A DNA stretch of 64,000 nucleotides, from contig NZ_MUYT01000007.1 in the NCBI RefSeq assembly GCF_002014765.1, positions 205,288 to 269,287 on the forward strand, in the 5' to 3' direction. The notes beneath the pieces are model-generated. The model was given only the letters and a program-made list of their open reading frames with translations. It made no database searches and had not been told where the DNA came from. Below are positions 1 to 9,669 of the stretch, piece by piece (the stretch's first letter is position 1; each line of letters begins with the position of its first letter). The DNA comes from Lwoffella lincolnii (GTDB lineage Bacteria; Pseudomonadota; Gammaproteobacteria; Pseudomonadales; Moraxellaceae). Both the position numbers and the translations under genes were made by a program.

Positions 1-1
1 A

Positions 2-625
2 GAGTTTGATACCCGCAGTGTGATTTTGGCAACGGGGGCAAAGTGGCGGAAACTTGGCGTCCCGGGTGAAGATGACTATGTTGGTAATGGTGTGGCGTAT
101 TGTCCACATTGTGATGGTCCTTTCTTTAAAGGCAAAGATGTGGCGGTCATCGGTGGTGGTAACTCAGGCATTGAAGCTGCTCTTGATTTGGCAGGCATTG
201 TGAAACATGTAACGGTATTTGAGTTTGCCGACTCGCTTAAAGCTGATCAAGTGTTGATTAATAAAGCCAAACAGAAGTCAAACATTGACATATTAACGTC
301 GGTTGCCACGCAAGAAATTAAGGCCACCGATGGTAAAGTCAGCTCGATTGTTTATCAAGAACGGAACACTGGTGAGATAAAAGAGCTGGATTTATCTGCC
401 GTGTTCATACAAATTGGGCTGGTGCCTAACTCAGAATTTGTGAAAGGGTTTGTTGATGTTAACCGCTTTGGTGAGATTGAAATTGATGAACGTTGTCATA
501 CTGACCGCAAGGGCATTTTTGCTTGTGGTGATGTAACCACCGTGCCATTTAAACAAATTAATATTGCGATGGGCGAAGGCAGCAAGGCAGCATTATCAGC
601 ATTTGAGTATCTGGTGATGCAGTGA
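2..625 (+). CDS. ahpF: Alkyl hydroperoxide reductase subunit F, C-terminal part (cut by window start)
   Basis: The reading frame is already open at the first bases, so the gene begins outside the window. What remains is the C-terminal NADH/FAD thioredoxin-reductase-like half of AhpF. It shows the redox-active motif YCPHCDGP, the NAD(P)H-binding glycine motif GGGNSGIEAA, and the FAD-binding stretch FACGDVTTVPFKQ near the end. In this family the CxxC passes electrons from NADH via FAD to the N-terminal domain and then to the peroxiredoxin AhpC. The CPHCDGPFFKGK stretch is closer to AhpF than to plain TrxB, but without the N-terminus a free-standing thioredoxin reductase is not fully excluded. 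A strong hairpin follows the stop. Confidence 0.88.
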   Translation, partial: EFDTRSVILATGAKWRKLGVPGEDDYVGNGVAYCPHCDGPFFKGKDVAVIGGGNSGIEAALDLAGIVKHVTVFEFADSLKADQVLINKAKQKSNIDILTSVATQEIKATDGKVSSIVYQERNTGEIKELDLSAVFIQIGLVPNSEFVKGFVDVNRFGEIEIDERCHTDRKGIFACGDVTTVPFKQINIAMGEGSKAALSAFEYLVMQ

Positions 626-715
626 TGACATGCCTAAGTATTTGAATGGTCAATGTTTTAATTGTAAGTGTTTAATTAAATGCCAATTGAATGCCAAGTG
701 TGTCATCAGTGACAT

Positions 716-752
716 AAACCACCCATACACATTCATGCGATATGGGTGGTTT
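716..752. terminator. Bidirectional hairpin terminator between ahpF and the flavoprotein gene
   Basis: A perfect 12-bp inverted repeat (AAACCACCCATA and its complement) surrounds a 13-nt loop. The arms start with AAA and end with TTT, as expected for a terminator serving two convergent genes. It lies about 90 bp after the ahpF stop and 20 bp after the stop of the minus-strand gene. Confidence 0.75.
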
Positions 753-771
753 GCTTGTCTAAGCCATTTGT

Positions 772-2064
772 CTAAGCCACTTGCCCACAAGCATGACCAC
801 TTGCCCATGCCCATTGAAAATTATAGCCTCCAAGCCAGCCTGTTACATCTAACACTTCGCCCACAAAATATAAGTTCTCTTGCAGTTGACTTTGCATGGT
901 CTTAGATGAAATGTATTCGGTTGACACACCGCCAAGTGTTACTTCTGCTGTGCGATAGCCTTCTGTGCCAGATGGTTTTAGTGTCCAATCGTTGAGTGTC
1001 TGTCCGATTTTGTTTAACTGCTCGTCTTTGATGTTGGCAAGGTCGCAATCTTGATGTTCAGCCCATAAAAGTGCTTGCAAGGCTGACAGCAGGTTTTTGG
1101 CAAAATGGTCAGCCAAGGCGGTCTTAATTTTTTGTTTGGGGTGGCGGCGTTTGTATTGGCACAAATGGTCTGATACATTCAAATCAGGCAATAAGTTGAT
1201 GTGAATGCTCTCACCGAGTTGCCAATAATTAGACAACTGTAACATGGCAAAGCCTGACAAACCACGATGCGTAAAGAGCATGGGACGAGCAAAGCTTATC
1301 CGTTCATTAAATGCCACCACGTCATGACTGATGCCTGACAAACTGGCGAACACATCTCCTAATTTATCCGTAAATGTAAAGGGTACTAACCCTGCTTGGG
1401 TGGGAATGATGTGATGTCCAAACTGCTCAGCGACTTGATAACCAAACCCTGTCGCTCCCATGGTGGGAATGGATAACCCACCTGTGGCAATCACCAAAGA
1501 CTCACAACCGATAACGCCTTGATTGGTATGGATGATAAAATTAACCGCTGATGAACTGGCATGGTTATCGTGAACAATGTTTTTGCAAGCATGCACGGAT
1601 TGCACCGCACAATTTAGGCGGACAGTTGCTCCCACGGCATCACATTCTGCCAGTAACATGGTCAAAATGTCCTTAGATGACTTATCACAAAACAGTTGAC
1701 CATGTTCTTTTTCATGATAATCAATGCCATGATGTGCCACCATGTCAATAAATTGCCATGGGGTAAAACGGCTTAATGCTGATTTACAAAAATGTGGATT
1801 TTGGCTGATAAACTGCTCTGGCTCAACTGACAGATTGGTGAAATTACAGCGTCCACCACCAGACATTAAGATTTTTTTGCCTGCTTTATTGGCATGGTCA
1901 ATAATCAGCACTGACCTACCTCGTTTGCCTGCGGTCAAAGCGGTGAATAGCCCTGATGCCCCAGCCCCAATGATCAGCACTTGAGTCAGCATTGGTTGAG
2001 TAATGACGGGTGTTTGGGTGGTCAGTTGGGTATTATCAGATGGGTTTGACTCAGAAGAAGACAT
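772..2064 (-). CDS. BaiN/YhiN (HI0933) family FAD/NAD(P)-binding flavoprotein
   Basis: The protein (430 aa from the chosen start) has an N-terminal dinucleotide fold, VLIIGAGASGLFTA, followed closely by KKILMSGGGRCNFTN. That second motif is the hallmark of the HI0933/YhiN flavoprotein family. A second glycine-rich segment, VIATGGLSIPTMGATGFGY, and the C-terminal GGYNFQWAWASGHACG region complete the FAD site. The family's physiological role is poorly defined; NAD(P)H-dependent reductase activities are reported for relatives. The frame is open to 2178, but the upstream codons look non-coding and ATG 2064 starts the sequence MSSSESNPSD; ATG 1991, just before the Rossmann motif, is another option. 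It is convergent with ahpF. Confidence 0.85.
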   Translation of the reverse strand: MSSSESNPSDNTQLTTQTPVITQPMLTQVLIIGAGASGLFTALTAGKRGRSVLIIDHANKAGKKILMSGGGRCNFTNLSVEPEQFISQNPHFCKSALSRFTPWQFIDMVAHHGIDYHEKEHGQLFCDKSSKDILTMLLAECDAVGATVRLNCAVQSVHACKNIVHDNHASSSAVNFIIHTNQGVIGCESLVIATGGLSIPTMGATGFGYQVAEQFGHHIIPTQAGLVPFTFTDKLGDVFASLSGISHDVVAFNERISFARPMLFTHRGLSGFAMLQLSNYWQLGESIHINLLPDLNVSDHLCQYKRRHPKQKIKTALADHFAKNLLSALQALLWAEHQDCDLANIKDEQLNKIGQTLNDWTLKPSGTEGYRTAEVTLGGVSTEYISSKTMQSQLQENLYFVGEVLDVTGWLGGYNFQWAWASGHACGQVA

Positions 2065-2444
2065 ACAGTACTCAAAATCAATGATAAATGAATGACAAAA
2101 AATCACTGCTTTAGGATAAATTGGTTTACAAATCGGTTTACAATGACAGCAAAATCTAGTAAAACTATCATAAGCCACTTTGCTTGCTAACTTGCCACCT
2201 TACTTAACCGCAGTTACCCATGGTCATGACATATTCATAAAGTGGGCCATCATCAAGTGGATTGAAAGTGAATTGGCAGAAAGTAAATTGGCAAAGTAAA
2301 TGCACCAGATTCACCAAGCTCACAAGGACACGCAATTCATTTGTAGTGATGATGGTGATATTGGCATCGTTGACTCATCAATGCTAAAGAGTCATCAATA
2401 CCAAATAAGTACTTAACCGAAAAGCACTCAACAAGGAGGTTATC
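2065..2444. other. Intergenic region between divergent genes; acs upstream region
   Basis: No credible gene is seen. The region separates the minus-strand flavoprotein gene from acs and must hold promoters for both. It contains short imperfect direct repeats (GGTTTACAA twice near 2128-2145; AAGTGAATTGGCAGAAAGTAAATTGGC near 2267-2293). A strong ribosome-binding site, AAGGAGG, lies at 2433-2439 ahead of acs. Confidence 0.6.
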
Positions 2445-4409
2445 ATGGTAAAAACTTATCCCGCCAGTAACGAATTCAAAGCCAAGGCGAACACCACGCC
2501 TGAACAATATCAACAAACTTACCAACAATCGGTTGCTGATGCCAGCAGTAACGAAGCCTTTTGGGCAAAACGTGCTGAGTTGATTGATTGGATAAAAAAA
2601 CCCACTAAGATTAAAAACGTCAATTATGACCTTGATAATTTTAGCATCAAATGGTTTGAAGATGGTGAGTTAAACGTGTCTGTTAACTGCCTTGACCGTC
2701 ATTTGCAAAAAAATCCATTTAAACCAGCCATTATTTGGGAAGGAGACCACCCATCACAGCATAAAATCATCTCTTATAAAGAGTTGCATGCTGAGGTGTG
2801 TCGTTTGGGGAATGCCATGCGTAAAATGGGCGTGGGCAAAGGTGACCGTGTGACTTTGTATATGCCAATGATACCTGAGGCGGCAGCTGCCATGCTGGCA
2901 TGTGCCAGAATTGGGGCAGTGCATTCGGTGGTGTTTGGTGGCTTTAGTGCTGACAGTTTGGCAAGTCGCATCATCGACAGTCAGTCAAAACTGGTCATCA
3001 CCGCTGATGAGAGTGTGCGTGGTGGCAAACACACCCCGCTAAAATCCAATGTTGATAGGGCTTTGGACGTGGACGGAACTGATTGCGTACAAAAAGTCAT
3101 TGTTGTCTATCGCACAGGCACGTCCATTCCGATGAGTGGTCGCCGTGATGTTTGGTATCACACCGTCATTGACAATGCCAACGAAGACTGTCCACCTGAG
3201 CCGATGAATGCTGAAGACCCTTTGTTTTTGCTTTATACTTCTGGCTCAACAGGCAAGCCCAAAGGGGTGTTACATACCACAGGTGGATACATCACTTATG
3301 CGCTGTCAACGTTCCGTGATATTTTTGATGTCAAAGATGATGATGTGTTTTGGTGTACTGCTGATGTGGGTTGGATCACAGGGCATAGTTATGTGTTATA
3401 CGCCCCACTTGCCAACGGCACCAGTACGGTGATGTTTGAGGGTGTGCCACAATATCCAGATTGGGCAAGGATTGGTAACATTGTTGATAAGCATGACGTG
3501 AGCATTTTATATACCGCTCCGACCGCCATTCGTGCGATGATGAAAGAGGGCGATGACTACGTCAGACAATCTGACCGCTCAAGCTTGCGTCTGCTTGGCT
3601 CGGTGGGTGAACCGATTAACCCTGAAGCGTGGGATTGGTATTACCAGGTGGTGGGTGAAAGTCGTTGTCCGATTGTCGATACTTGGTGGCAAACTGAGAC
3701 AGGTGGGGTGATGATGACCCCAATTCCTGGGGCAGTCGATCTCAAACCGGGGGCTGCCATGACCCCACTGTATGGCATTAAGCCTGCCATTGTTGATGGT
3801 CAGGGCAATGCCGTTCAAGGAGCAGGCGAAGGCAATCTGGTGATACAAGACAGCTGGCCTGGGCAAATGCGGGGCATTTGGGGGGATCACAAACGCTTTT
3901 TGCAGACCTACTTTAGTGCTTATCCTGGCAATTACTTCACAGGTGATGGGGCATTGCGTGATGAAGATGGGCATTATTGGATTACAGGGCGTGTTGATGA
4001 TGTGTTGAACGTGTCAGGTCATCGATTGGGGACAGCAGAGATTGAAAGTGCTTTGGTGGCTCACCCTGCGGTGGCAGAAGCGGCGATTGTTGGCATACCA
4101 CATGACATCAAAGGTCAAGGCGTGGGGGCATATGTCATCTTGCGAACAGGTGAAGAGCCAAGCGATGCCTTAAAAGGTGAGATTAACCGTCATGTGCGAG
4201 CTGAAATCGGTCCGATTGCCAACATTGATGCCATGTTTTTGGTTGATGCCTTGCCAAAAACTCGCTCAGGCAAAATCATGCGTCGCATCTTACGCAAGCT
4301 TGCTTTGGGTGAGTATGAAGGCTTGGGCGACACGTCTACCCTTGCTGATGCTGACGTGGTTGATAACTTAATTGCGGTGGTTAAAGCAGTTAAAGCAGAA
4401 AAAGGCTAG
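2445..4409 (+). CDS. acs: Acetyl-CoA synthetase (AMP-forming)
   Basis: This 654-aa protein has the full length of bacterial Acs. It activates acetate with ATP to acetyl-AMP and then forms acetyl-CoA in the cytosol, feeding acetate into the TCA/glyoxylate cycles. Visible motifs are the adenylate-forming P-loop YTSGSTGKPKGV, the acetate-pocket motif WWQTETGG, the hinge region TGRVDDVLNVSGHR, and the C-terminal KTRSGKIMRR whose second lysine is the acetylation-regulated catalytic residue in the family. ATG 2445 is preceded by AAGGAGG at ideal spacing. It appears to be monocistronic. No interruption or unusual residue is seen. Confidence 0.97.
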   Translation: MVKTYPASNEFKAKANTTPEQYQQTYQQSVADASSNEAFWAKRAELIDWIKKPTKIKNVNYDLDNFSIKWFEDGELNVSVNCLDRHLQKNPFKPAIIWEGDHPSQHKIISYKELHAEVCRLGNAMRKMGVGKGDRVTLYMPMIPEAAAAMLACARIGAVHSVVFGGFSADSLASRIIDSQSKLVITADESVRGGKHTPLKSNVDRALDVDGTDCVQKVIVVYRTGTSIPMSGRRDVWYHTVIDNANEDCPPEPMNAEDPLFLLYTSGSTGKPKGVLHTTGGYITYALSTFRDIFDVKDDDVFWCTADVGWITGHSYVLYAPLANGTSTVMFEGVPQYPDWARIGNIVDKHDVSILYTAPTAIRAMMKEGDDYVRQSDRSSLRLLGSVGEPINPEAWDWYYQVVGESRCPIVDTWWQTETGGVMMTPIPGAVDLKPGAAMTPLYGIKPAIVDGQGNAVQGAGEGNLVIQDSWPGQMRGIWGDHKRFLQTYFSAYPGNYFTGDGALRDEDGHYWITGRVDDVLNVSGHRLGTAEIESALVAHPAVAEAAIVGIPHDIKGQGVGAYVILRTGEEPSDALKGEINRHVRAEIGPIANIDAMFLVDALPKTRSGKIMRRILRKLALGEYEGLGDTSTLADADVVDNLIAVVKAVKAEKG

Positions 4410-4533
4410 TCAAAACAAGGCTGGTTAAAAATTGGTCATGCTTGATGGCGACTGATGACGCCACATGACTGAATGAAACAACCAAACCAAATGACATCAT
4501 CATAACCTTAGCATCAACCTTAACACCCCCCAT

Positions 4534-4576
4534 AAGCCATGCTTAAGCATCTGATAACCGCTTGGGTGTGGCTTTT
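4534..4576 (+). terminator. Possible terminator after acs
   Basis: An imperfect hairpin with AAGCCA and TGGCTT as outer arms is followed by a short T run (TTTTT). It lies about 125 bp after the acs stop and about 60 bp before pgsA. The inner stem is weak, so this is tentative. Confidence 0.35.
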
Positions 4577-4637
4577 TCGTTGGCGTGTCTGTGTGAACAT
4601 GTTAAGCTATGGCTAAATTGGCAACCTAAGACCCGTT

Positions 4638-5282
4638 ATGACGGCATCATCTTCAAATCAAAGCATATTTAACTTACCCAATAACCTGACCATCGCTCGC
4701 ATCATCATGATACCTGTGTTTGTGTTGATTGCTTATTGGCCCCCAGCCTTAGGGGTTGGTGTGCCTGCCATTCAAGACAACGCCATTGCTCGTATTGGCA
4801 TGTATGAATTTAGTGACAGTTTGCTTCGGCATGTTTTATTGACATCTGTGTTTGTGTTGGCGGCGATTACCGATTGGTTAGATGGTTATTTTGCTCGTAA
4901 AATGGGCATTTCTTCTGCGTTTGGGCAGTTTTTAGACCCTGTGGCGGATAAGCTGATGGTGGCAGCAGCACTCATCATCTTGGTGCAGTGGCATGCCAAT
5001 GTCATCATGGCAATCGCTGCCATTGTCATCATCTCTCGTGAGATTGCGGTTTCTGCCTTGCGTGAATGGATGGCAGAGCTTGGCAATCGCACCAGCGTGG
5101 CGGTGTCTTATGTGGGCAAATTAAAAACGACCTTTCAAATGATTGCCATCATTGTGCTGTTATTAAATTGGCAGTCGCTTGAGACCTTGGGCTATGTGCT
5201 GATGGTGGCGGCGGTGATATTGACGCTGTGGTCAATGTTGATATATCTTAAAGCGGCTTGGCCGTATCTTAAGCAAAATTAG
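4638..5282 (+). CDS. pgsA: CDP-diacylglycerol-glycerol-3-phosphate 3-phosphatidyltransferase
   Basis: PgsA makes phosphatidylglycerophosphate from CDP-diacylglycerol and glycerol-3-phosphate in the inner membrane, the committed step to phosphatidylglycerol and cardiolipin. The CDP-alcohol phosphotransferase signature is complete: DWLDGYFAR, eight residues, G, then DPVAD with the two catalytic aspartates. About five to six hydrophobic membrane segments are visible. The 214-aa length is slightly more than E. coli PgsA because of an extra loop (about residues 38-58) between the first two membrane segments. It is followed by purL after a short AT-rich gap. Confidence 0.93.
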   Translation: MTASSSNQSIFNLPNNLTIARIIMIPVFVLIAYWPPALGVGVPAIQDNAIARIGMYEFSDSLLRHVLLTSVFVLAAITDWLDGYFARKMGISSAFGQFLDPVADKLMVAAALIILVQWHANVIMAIAAIVIISREIAVSALREWMAELGNRTSVAVSYVGKLKTTFQMIAIIVLLLNWQSLETLGYVLMVAAVILTLWSMLIYLKAAWPYLKQN

Positions 5283-5376
5283 AGCAATCATGTTTATCAC
5301 ATCATTTTATTAAATTGTTTTTATTAAATTATTGTTATTAAATCACTGTACTTTGTTAAATCATTGGAAGCACTTT

Positions 5377-8300
5377 ATGACCTTCATCGCTGGACACCCA
5401 TTTTTAACCGATTTTCAAAAAAATCAACTGCTTAATAACATCAACCAAGCCACTAATATCAACCAAGCCAGCATCAACCAAACCACCAACTGCCAACTGA
5501 CCGACATCATCAGCCAACAGGTTTTTATTTTTTCCACCACATTGAGCAAGCAAGAGCAAAAAAAAGCAATTGATTTGTTAAACGATGGCAAAACGTTTGA
5601 GCTGATGATGCCTACCGACAGCCAACGGCAACTGATTGTCAGCCCCCGTTTTGGCACAATTAGCCCTTGGGCAAGTAAGGCGACTGATATTTTTAATAAC
5701 TGCGACATCGCCATCGAACGGGTGGAGCGGTTAATGGTTTATACGTTGGTGGGAGAAAATCTGCCTGAAACACTGCCCCATGATGTCGAGATGATGTTAT
5801 ATGACCGCATGACGCAAAGTTTGTTTTATGATTTGACAAAAGCCCGTCATCTGTTTGATGACCACGAACCTGCCCATCTGAATCATGTTGATGTCATGGG
5901 GCTGTCATCTCAAGGGGGGCGTGAAGCGTTAGAGTCTGCCAACCGTGAGTTTGGCTTTGTGTTATCGGATCAAGACATGGATTATTTAATGAATGCCTAT
6001 GTCAATGAGCTAAAACGCAATCCCACCGATGTGGAGCTGATGATGTTTGCTCAAGCCAATTCAGAGCATTGTCGTCATAAGATTTTTAATGCCCAATGGA
6101 TAATTGATGGTGAAGCACAGCCAAAATCTCTGTTTGACATGATTAAAAATACGTTCCAACAAAATCCCAACGACATTTTATCAGCGTATAAAGACAACGC
6201 TGCGGTGATTAAAGGGCATGATGGACAACGGTTTTATCCGCTTTTAAACCGTCAAAATAACCATTTAGAATACGATTTTCATCAAGAACCGATTGATATT
6301 TTGATGAAAGTAGAAACCCATAATCACCCAACAGCGATTGCGCCTTATGCGGGGGCTGCAACAGGTTCAGGGGGTGAAATTCGTGATGAAGGGGCGACAG
6401 GGCGTGGCGGTAAACCAAAAGTAGGGCTGACAGGATTTCATGTATCACATTTGCATCTGCCTGACATGCCTGAAAAGTGGGAAGCCGATTGTGGACGGAG
6501 CGGAGTGGTTTCTACCGCTGACTATGGCAAACCTGAGCGTATGGCATCGGCGTTACAAATCATGACTGATGCTCCATTGGGCAGTGCGGCATTTTGCAAT
6601 GAATTTGGTCGTCCCAATTTGCTGGGTTATTTTCGTTCGTTTCAACTTGACATGTCTAAAGAGCAGGACGGTAGCCAAATGCGTGGTTATCATAAACCCA
6701 TCATGATTGCTGGGGGTTATGGCAATATCAAACGCAATTTGGTGGAAAAAAATGCCATTCAAGCGGGTGATTTGCTGATTGTTTTGGGTGGCCCTGCCAT
6801 GCAAATTGGGCTTGGTGGTGGGGCGGCAAGCTCTGTGGATAGTGGTGAGTTTGATGAAGGTTTGGACTTTGCTTCTGTGCAACGTGATAATGCTGAGATG
6901 GAACGCCGTTGTCAAGAAGTGATTGACCGCTGTTGGGCAATGGCAGAAGATGGCAACGATAAAAACCCCATCGTGTCCATTCATGACGTGGGGGCAGGCG
7001 GGTTATCCAATGCCATGCCCGAGCTTGTCAACGACCACAAATTGGGGGCGGTGCTGAACTTGCGTCAAGTACCATCACTTGAAAAAGGCATGTCGCCGAT
7101 GGCGATTTGGTCAAATGAAGCCCAAGAACGTTATGTGCTTGCCATTCGTCCAAACAGTCTTGAGCTGTTTGATGACATCTGTGAGCGTGAGCGTTGTCCG
7201 TATGCCATTTTAGGCGAAGCAACCGAAGTGCGTCAGTTGGTGGTTGATGACCCACTGTTAAATTCAAACGGTGATTGCCAACCTGTGGACATGCCATTAC
7301 AAGTGTTGCTGGGTGGTACGCCAAAAATGCAACGTTCTTTTAACCGTAGCAAACCAAATTTAACGGCTTTAAACCTAGAAAAAGTTCAATTACGTGAAGC
7401 GGTCAAAGATGTGTTACGTCATCCAACGGTGGCGAATAAATCATTTTTAATCAGCATTGGCGACCGCTCAATCACGGGCATGGTGGTGCGCGACCAGTTT
7501 GTTGGGCGTTATCAAGTTCCTGTGGCGGATTGTGCAGTAACAGCATCAGCATTCATGCCCCTTGATGGCAAACCCATGACAGGCGAAGCCATGAGCATGG
7601 GCGAACGCACACCAGTTGCTCTTATCAACCCTAAGGCATCGGCCCGTCTTGCCGTTGCTGAAGCCATTACTAACATTGCAGCGGCAAACATCGCCAAGCC
7701 ATCAGACATTACCCTATCAGCAAATTGGATGGCAGCATGTGGTGAAGACAAAGAAGATCAAGCCTTATACGATGCGGTGCATGCGGTGGGTGAAGAGCTG
7801 TGTCCTGCCCTTGGCATTGCCATTCCTGTGGGTAAAGACAGTTTATCAATGCGTGCCAATTGGCGTGATGGCGATGATAATAAGTCGGTGGTGTCGCCCA
7901 TGTCGCTGATCATCACCGCCTTTGCCCCTGTACAAAACGTGGCAAAAACATTAACCCCAGAGCTTGTTAATACCGACAGTGCCTTATATCGCATTGATTT
8001 GTCAAAAGGGCAATTTCACTTGGGTGGTTCTATCCTTGCACAAACAATAAGCCAACTGGGTGATGATTGTCCTGATTTGGACAATCCGCAAGATTTAATC
8101 AAATTTTTTAATTTTATTCAACAAGCCAATGAAAAAAACTTAATCACAGCCTATCATGACATTGGTGATGGTGGCTTGCTTGCCACAGTTGCTGAGATGC
8201 AATTCACCAGTCGTCAAGGGGTAAAATTGGTGTTAAGTGATGATAACTTGCTGGGTCAGCTGTTTGCCGAAGAGCTGGGGGCAGTTGTGCAAGTCTTGCC

Positions 8301-9393
8301 TGAACATGTGGTGGATTTGATGGCACTGGCAGACACCTTAGGCATGAATGACTTTATCAGTTTGATTGGACAAACCACCGATGAAGACAGCTTAATTATC
8401 CAAAGCCCCACTCAAACGGTTCGTTTTGACCGAGCTGAATTACAACAAGAGTGGACAAAGGTAAGTTATCATATTGCTAAAAATCGTGATAATCCTGCTT
8501 GTGTCCAACAAGAATTTGACCTAATTGCTGATAAAAACCATCAAGGTCTTATCAGCTTTACCAATTATGATTTAAATCAAGCGATTGAAACGCCTTATAT
8601 CAACAGCCGAAGCACACAACCCAAAGTGGCGATTTTGCGTGAGCAGGGTGTCAACGGTCATTTGGAGATGGCAAGTGGTTTTACCCAAGTTGGGTTTAAT
8701 GCCGTTGATGTGCATATGAGCGACTTGCTCAAAGGGCGAGTAAACTTGCGTGATTTTGATGGTTTGGTGGCGTGTGGGGGGTTTAGTTACGGTGATGTGC
8801 TTGGGGCTGGTTCAGGTTGGGCAAAATCGATTTTGTATCATGATGAACTAAGAATGCAGTTTGTCCGCTTTTTTAACCGCCCAGAGACGTTCTCTTTAGG
8901 CGTGTGTAATGGCTGTCAGATGATGAGCCAGCTTAAAGAGTTAATTCCGGGGGCAGATAATTTTCCACGCTTTATCGCCAATAAATCTGCCCGCTTTGAA
9001 GCCCGTACTGTCAATGTCAAAATTGAACGCACTAAGTCGGTGCTGTTAAAAGGCATGCAAGACAGCATTTTACCCATTGCTGTGGCACATGGTGAAGGAT
9101 TTGCCACCTTGAGCGACACTGACATCACTGGCATGACCGCCCATGGGCAAGTGGTGATGCGATATGTGGATAGCCATGGCAATCCAACCGAGCATTATCC
9201 GCTTAATCCGAATGGTTCACCACAAGGCATAACAGGCATTTGTAGTACCGATGGGCGAGTAACCTTGATGATGCCACACCCAGAACGAAATCTAAAAGCT
9301 TATAACCATAGCTGGAAGCCAAACGAATGGGACATCAATGGTGATGGGGCGTGGTTGAGACTGTTTAGAAACGCGCGGGCGTTTTTGCGGTAA
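5377..9393 (+). CDS. purL: Phosphoribosylformylglycinamidine synthase, single-chain type
   Basis: The large (1338 aa) gammaproteobacterial-type PurL converts FGAR to FGAM in purine synthesis, using ATP and glutamine. The N-terminal PurS-like part (about residues 1-150) is followed by the two AIR-synthase-like halves. The motif QANSEHCRHKIFN marks the FGAM synthase core, and GGAASS and GGGLSN-like glycine motifs are visible. The C-terminal glutaminase domain has the nucleophile in GVCNGCQMM (Cys about 1177) and the catalytic His-Glu in MPHPER. The frame is open upstream to a TTG at 5332, but ATG 5377 matches the usual N-terminus. Its stop codon borders a three-copy 14-bp repeat. Confidence 0.97.
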   Translation: MTFIAGHPFLTDFQKNQLLNNINQATNINQASINQTTNCQLTDIISQQVFIFSTTLSKQEQKKAIDLLNDGKTFELMMPTDSQRQLIVSPRFGTISPWASKATDIFNNCDIAIERVERLMVYTLVGENLPETLPHDVEMMLYDRMTQSLFYDLTKARHLFDDHEPAHLNHVDVMGLSSQGGREALESANREFGFVLSDQDMDYLMNAYVNELKRNPTDVELMMFAQANSEHCRHKIFNAQWIIDGEAQPKSLFDMIKNTFQQNPNDILSAYKDNAAVIKGHDGQRFYPLLNRQNNHLEYDFHQEPIDILMKVETHNHPTAIAPYAGAATGSGGEIRDEGATGRGGKPKVGLTGFHVSHLHLPDMPEKWEADCGRSGVVSTADYGKPERMASALQIMTDAPLGSAAFCNEFGRPNLLGYFRSFQLDMSKEQDGSQMRGYHKPIMIAGGYGNIKRNLVEKNAIQAGDLLIVLGGPAMQIGLGGGAASSVDSGEFDEGLDFASVQRDNAEMERRCQEVIDRCWAMAEDGNDKNPIVSIHDVGAGGLSNAMPELVNDHKLGAVLNLRQVPSLEKGMSPMAIWSNEAQERYVLAIRPNSLELFDDICERERCPYAILGEATEVRQLVVDDPLLNSNGDCQPVDMPLQVLLGGTPKMQRSFNRSKPNLTALNLEKVQLREAVKDVLRHPTVANKSFLISIGDRSITGMVVRDQFVGRYQVPVADCAVTASAFMPLDGKPMTGEAMSMGERTPVALINPKASARLAVAEAITNIAAANIAKPSDITLSANWMAACGEDKEDQALYDAVHAVGEELCPALGIAIPVGKDSLSMRANWRDGDDNKSVVSPMSLIITAFAPVQNVAKTLTPELVNTDSALYRIDLSKGQFHLGGSILAQTISQLGDDCPDLDNPQDLIKFFNFIQQANEKNLITAYHDIGDGGLLATVAEMQFTSRQGVKLVLSDDNLLGQLFAEELGAVVQVLPEHVVDLMALADTLGMNDFISLIGQTTDEDSLIIQSPTQTVRFDRAELQQEWTKVSYHIAKNRDNPACVQQEFDLIADKNHQGLISFTNYDLNQAIETPYINSRSTQPKVAILREQGVNGHLEMASGFTQVGFNAVDVHMSDLLKGRVNLRDFDGLVACGGFSYGDVLGAGSGWAKSILYHDELRMQFVRFFNRPETFSLGVCNGCQMMSQLKELIPGADNFPRFIANKSARFEARTVNVKIERTKSVLLKGMQDSILPIAVAHGEGFATLSDTDITGMTAHGQVVMRYVDSHGNPTEHYPLNPNGSPQGITGICSTDGRVTLMMPHPERNLKAYNHSWKPNEWDINGDGAWLRLFRNARAFLR

Positions 9394-9434
9394 AGACTTT
9401 GTTAATAAGACTTTGTTAATAAGATTTTGTTAAT
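9393..9434 (+). repeat. Three-copy 14-bp tandem repeat at the purL stop
   Basis: The unit AAGACTTTGTTAAT occurs twice exactly and a third time with one change. The array begins on the last base of the purL stop codon. It is one of many gene-border microduplications in this window. Confidence 0.85.
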
Positions 9435-9443
9435 GGTTAATAT

Positions 9444-9582
9444 ATGAAACTTCGTCATCTCACCTTTATTGATTGATTTATTCGCAGGCATGGGCGGTTT
9501 TCACACCGCCTTGTCCGCCTATGGAGCAAAACGTCATTTCCTTGTTCAAGCTTGCACCATTCATCATAAAAAATCTTGGTAA
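9444..9582 (+). pseudogene. Remnant of a DNA (cytosine-5) methyltransferase gene, frameshifted and truncated
   Basis: From ATG 9444 the sequence reads MKLRHLTFID and then hits TGA. One frame over, from 9472, it continues IDLFAGMGGFHTALSAYGAK, the N-terminal SAM-binding motif I region typical of C5-cytosine methyltransferases. The two frames join if a duplicated ATTG near 9470-9477 is removed, giving TFIDLFAGMGG. After about 35 codons the similarity fades and a stop (TAA 9580) is reached, so nearly all the gene is missing, including the PCQ and ENV catalytic motifs. It probably marks a lost restriction-modification gene between purL and the metalloprotease gene. Confidence 0.72.
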
Positions 9583-9669
9583 TCAACGAAAAAAACATAT
9601 AAATTGATTGGCTTTTTGATAGTATTTTCTGTGTCTTTTTTATTTTCATTCATTCTAAGGTACAGATTT

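Noticed and set aside
630..905. Plus-strand open frame after ahpF
   Set aside because: It crosses the terminator hairpin and overlaps the conserved 3' end of the flavoprotein gene on the other strand.
6553..6984. Long antisense frames inside purL (also in hisD, rapA, accD and the metalloprotease gene)
   Set aside because: These are shadows of strongly conserved coding sequences on the other strand and have no independent support.
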